Shown here: in pieces, positions 62,147 through 64,000 of the stretch
How the letters are laid out: every line of letters starts with the position of its first letter
How positions within the stretch are numbered: position 1 is the stretch's first letter
Program-made: the position numbers and the translations under genes
Notes under the pieces: model-generated
Databases searched by the model: none
What the model saw: the letters and a program-made list of their open reading frames with translations, nothing else
What the model was told of the DNA's origin: nothing
Assembly: GCF_004011835.1 (NCBI RefSeq)
Contig: NZ_RKLN01000004.1
Location: forward strand, 380,318 to 444,317
Reading direction: 5' to 3'
Length of the DNA: 64,000 nucleotides
Source of the DNA: Rhodococcus spongiicola
Lineage (GTDB): Bacteria > Actinomycetota > Actinomycetes > Mycobacteriales > Mycobacteriaceae

Positions 62147-62806
62147 CTACGTACGGCGAGCTTCGAGTGCGTCCAGTATCAGGTCCAGGCCGTAGCCGAA
62201 CTCACTGGTGTGCTCGTAGCCGGGCTGCAGGGCGTGGTCGGTGATCAACTCTTGCAGGTACGGCAGCTCGTTCCCCGGTAGCTGCTCGAGGATGTTGCCG
62301 GCCAGTTCCTCGACATCGTCCGGTGTATTGACCGGCAGATTAGATTCCTGGAACACGAACCCGCTGATGTAGCTGTCGATGAGCGAAACGGCGTGGGCGG
62401 CCATCGGCAGTGTGAATCCGGCCTCCCGAAGGACCCCGAGGACGGCATTGTGGTGGCGCAGCGTCGCCGGTCCCGGGTTGCGGCGGGAGTCCATGAGGCC
62501 GAGGGCCCAGCTGTGCCGTGACAGCACTGAGCGTGCGGAAATGGCGCGTGTGCGGATCGCGTCACGCCAGTCGTCGCACCTCGGGCTGGGCAGCGTGATC
62601 GCCGCGAACACCGCGTCGACGACACCGTCGAGGATCGCGTCCTTGTTCGGCACGTGGTGATAGAGCGACATCGCCTCGACGCGGAGTTCCTGTGCCACCC
62701 GGCGCATCGTGATCGCCTCCGCACCGCCGCGATCTGCGACCTCGATCGCGGCTGCGAGCACTCGATCCCTGCTCAGTGGCGGTCGTGGCGACGGTGATGG
62801 TGACAC
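62147..62806 (-). CDS. TetR-family transcriptional regulator
   Basis: A 219-residue regulator with an N-terminal helix-turn-helix (LSRDRVLAAAIEVADRGGAEAITMRR, VAQELRVEAMSLYHHVPNKD across 11-57) and a TetR_C-type helical domain (WALGLMDSRRNPGPATLRHHNAVLG, DSYISGFVFQE). The GTG start at 62806 follows GGGAG. It is divergent from the deazaflavin-type reductase gene, and twin CCTTAC-N4-GTAAG sites lie between them, so it likely represses itself and that gene. Confidence 0.9.
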   Translation of the reverse strand: MSPSPSPRPPLSRDRVLAAAIEVADRGGAEAITMRRVAQELRVEAMSLYHHVPNKDAILDGVVDAVFAAITLPSPRCDDWRDAIRTRAISARSVLSRHSWALGLMDSRRNPGPATLRHHNAVLGVLREAGFTLPMAAHAVSLIDSYISGFVFQESNLPVNTPDDVEELAGNILEQLPGNELPYLQELITDHALQPGYEHTSEFGYGLDLILDALEARRT

Positions 62807-62855
62807 GAGGGCTCCCGTACGGATGTGCTGACAAAGGGTGTTGACCCGTTGACAA

Positions 62856-62890
62856 CCTTACCGCTGTAAGACAGCCTTACTAATGTAAGG
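62856..62890. promoter_or_regulatory. Twin operators CCTTAC-N4-GTAAG(G/A) in the TetR / reductase intergenic region
   Basis: Two near-identical palindromes: 62856-62871 (CCTTAC-CGCT-GTAAGA) and 62875-62890 (CCTTAC-TAAT-GTAAGG), 19 bp apart. A TTGACA (62849-62854) adjoins the first and could be the -35 of the reductase gene. The layout is typical of a TetR operator for divergent genes. Confidence 0.7.
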
Positions 62891-62917
62891 GAGTTTGGGT
62901 GACGGAAGGAGACTGCG

Positions 62918-63292
62918 ATGGCGATGCCGAGGTGGTGGGGGCACATGAACAAGCGGCTGTTCAATCCTCGAGCGGTCGCGGGCGGGAAGTGGCCGGTGCT
63001 CATCCATGTCGGCCGCACGTCCGGCGCTACGTATCAAACACCGCTCGGGGTGCATCCGGTCGACGACGGCTACATGTTCGTGCTGGTGTACGGGTCAGGC
63101 TCGGACTGGGTGCAGAACGTCCTCGCGGCCGGCAGTGCACGGCTCCGCGTCGACGGGCGGGAGGTCGAACTCGCGGCACCACGCCTGGTCGGAAGAAGCG
63201 AGGCGGTCGAGGTCCTCCCGGACGATGTGAGGCTCCCGCCGAAGCTGCTCCGCGTCAACGAGTTTCTTCGGATGGATCGGGTCGCGGGCTGA
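62918..63292 (+). CDS. Deazaflavin (F420)-dependent nitroreductase family protein, Ddn-like
   Basis: A 124-residue split-barrel protein of the F420-dependent quinone/nitroreductase (Ddn) family. It begins MPRWWGHMNKRLFNP and has the core PVLIHVGRTSGATYQTPLGVHPVDDGYMFVLVYGS in segments, then DWVQNVLAAGSARLRVDGREVELAAPRLV, the usual order for the family. GGAG precedes ATG 62918. It is probably repressed by the divergent TetR protein. It may reduce quinones; the true substrate is unknown. Confidence 0.88.
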   Translation: MAMPRWWGHMNKRLFNPRAVAGGKWPVLIHVGRTSGATYQTPLGVHPVDDGYMFVLVYGSGSDWVQNVLAAGSARLRVDGREVELAAPRLVGRSEAVEVLPDDVRLPPKLLRVNEFLRMDRVAG

Positions 63293-63323
63293 CGGTCGAA
63301 CGGTCGGCGGCGCCCTTCTAGAC

Positions 63324-63363
63324 CCGAGCGGTTCGCCGGCCGTGGGACCGGCGAACCGCTCGG
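63324..63363. terminator. 16-bp perfect hairpin between convergent genes
   Basis: CCGAGCGGTTCGCCGG (63324-63339) pairs exactly with CCGGCGAACCGCTCGG (63348-63363) around an 8-base loop. It can end both the Ddn-like gene and the M13 peptidase gene. Confidence 0.85.
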
Positions 63364-63369
63364 TCGTCC

Positions 63370-64000
63370 CTACCAGATCTTGACGCGCTTCTCGGGTTCG
63401 AGGTACAGGGTGTCACCCGGCTCGACCCCGAACGCCTCGTGGAAGCTGTCGAGGTTGCGGATCACGCCGTTGCAGCGGAACTCCGGCGGTGAGTGGGGGT
63501 CGACCGCCAGTCGCCGCAGTGCCTCTTCCTTGCGCGCCTTCGTCCGCCACACCTGAGCCCAGCCGAAGAAGACCCGCTGCAGACCGGTCAACTCGTCGAG
63601 TACCGGGGCCTCGTTGCCATCGGTGGCGATGCGGTACGCCTCGAGTGCAATCGACAACCCACCGAGATCGCCGATGTTCTCGCCGATGGTGAACTCGCCG
63701 TTGACGTGATGGCCCGGCAGGTCCTTGGGCTCGAACTCGCCGTACTGCTCGATCAGCGCCTTCGTTCGCTTACCGAACTCGGTGCGGTCGTCGTCGGTCC
63801 ACCAGTCGACCATGTTGCCGTCGCCGTCGTACTTGGCGCCCTGGTCGTCGAAGCCGTGCCCGATCTCGTGACCGATCACCGCGCCGATGCCGCCGTAGTT
63901 GGCGGCGTCGTCGGCGTCCGGGTCGAAGAAGGGTGGCTGCAGAATCGCTGCGGGGAAGACGATCTCGTTCATGCCCGGGTTGTAGTAGGCATTGACCGTC
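63370..64000 (-). CDS. M13-family zinc metallopeptidase, N-terminal part cut by window edge
   Basis: The C-terminal 210 residues of a neprilysin-like peptidase; the frame is open to base 64000 and reads VNAYYNPGMNEIVFPAAI at the edge. The zinc site is intact: HEIGH in VIGHEIGHGFDDQGAKYDG and the third ligand Glu in IGENIGDLGG. The protein ends PEKRVKIW, matching the family's conserved C-terminal Trp. The ATG at 63972 is internal, not a start. Bacterial M13 enzymes of this type are often about 650 residues; mycobacterial PepO/Zmp1 is the best-known relative. Whether it has a signal peptide cannot be seen. Confidence 0.92.
   Translation of the reverse strand, partial: TVNAYYNPGMNEIVFPAAILQPPFFDPDADDAANYGGIGAVIGHEIGHGFDDQGAKYDGDGNMVDWWTDDDRTEFGKRTKALIEQYGEFEPKDLPGHHVNGEFTIGENIGDLGGLSIALEAYRIATDGNEAPVLDELTGLQRVFFGWAQVWRTKARKEEALRRLAVDPHSPPEFRCNGVIRNLDSFHEAFGVEPGDTLYLEPEKRVKIW

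Overview
The window comes from a high-GC, mycolic-acid-type actinobacterium, most likely Rhodococcus sensu lato (including the R. equi/Prescottella group). The basis is a ChoE-type secreted cholesterol oxidase, an lpqS-cysK2-MFS copper-type operon, FadE25- and FadB2-type beta-oxidation enzymes, a Prim-PolC/LigC repair pair, a deazaflavin (F420)-type reductase and an FprB-type ferredoxin reductase, all with mycobacterial or rhodococcal counterparts. No rRNA, tRNA, CRISPR array, phage or intact insertion sequence was recognised.

Positions 1-27 kb hold single genes and small operons. In order: a truncated AlkA-type glycosylase and divergent RNase HI; an SRPBCC/VOC pair; choE; a flavin monooxygenase of HsaA type; Hsp20 and a CBS protein; an extradiol dioxygenase of HsaC/BphC type; a DUF72 protein; an SCP-x-type thiolase; the lpqS-like/cysK2/MFS operon; a small secreted protein; an MscS channel; an SDR; a DUF6319-like protein; a secreted S1 protease; ilvD; a DJ-1/PfpI protein; a drug exporter; a coiled-coil membrane protein; fadB2; fadE25; and a TetR regulator. 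Several steroid or aromatic catabolism-type enzymes are therefore scattered here rather than gathered in one cluster.

Positions 27.3-51.9 kb are one gene for an 8206-residue non-ribosomal peptide synthetase. Its order is C-T / C-A-T / C-A-T-E / C-A-T / C-A-T-E / C-A-T / C-A-T-TE. It has six A domains, seven C, seven T, two E and one terminal TE. The first C-T didomain has no adenylation domain. It is transcribed divergently from a TetR gene and has no MbtH, phosphopantetheinyl transferase, exporter or tailoring gene beside it. A hexapeptide core can be proposed, in which positions 1 and 4 look Thr-like and positions 2 and 4 are epimerised. The other four specificity codes match nothing I can name with confidence. 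This is the most likely undescribed system in the window.

Positions 52-64 kb hold corA, a secreted CAP protein, the ligC/Prim-PolC operon, a serine hydrolase with a dodecin, and an FprB-type ferredoxin-NADP reductase. The promoter of the last carries a near-perfect KstR-type operator. Then come an epoxide-hydrolase-like alpha/beta hydrolase, an L,D-transpeptidase, a TetR regulator divergent from an F420-type reductase with twin operators between them, and a truncated M13 metallopeptidase at the right edge. Intergenic regions are rich in clean terminators and short tandem repeats.
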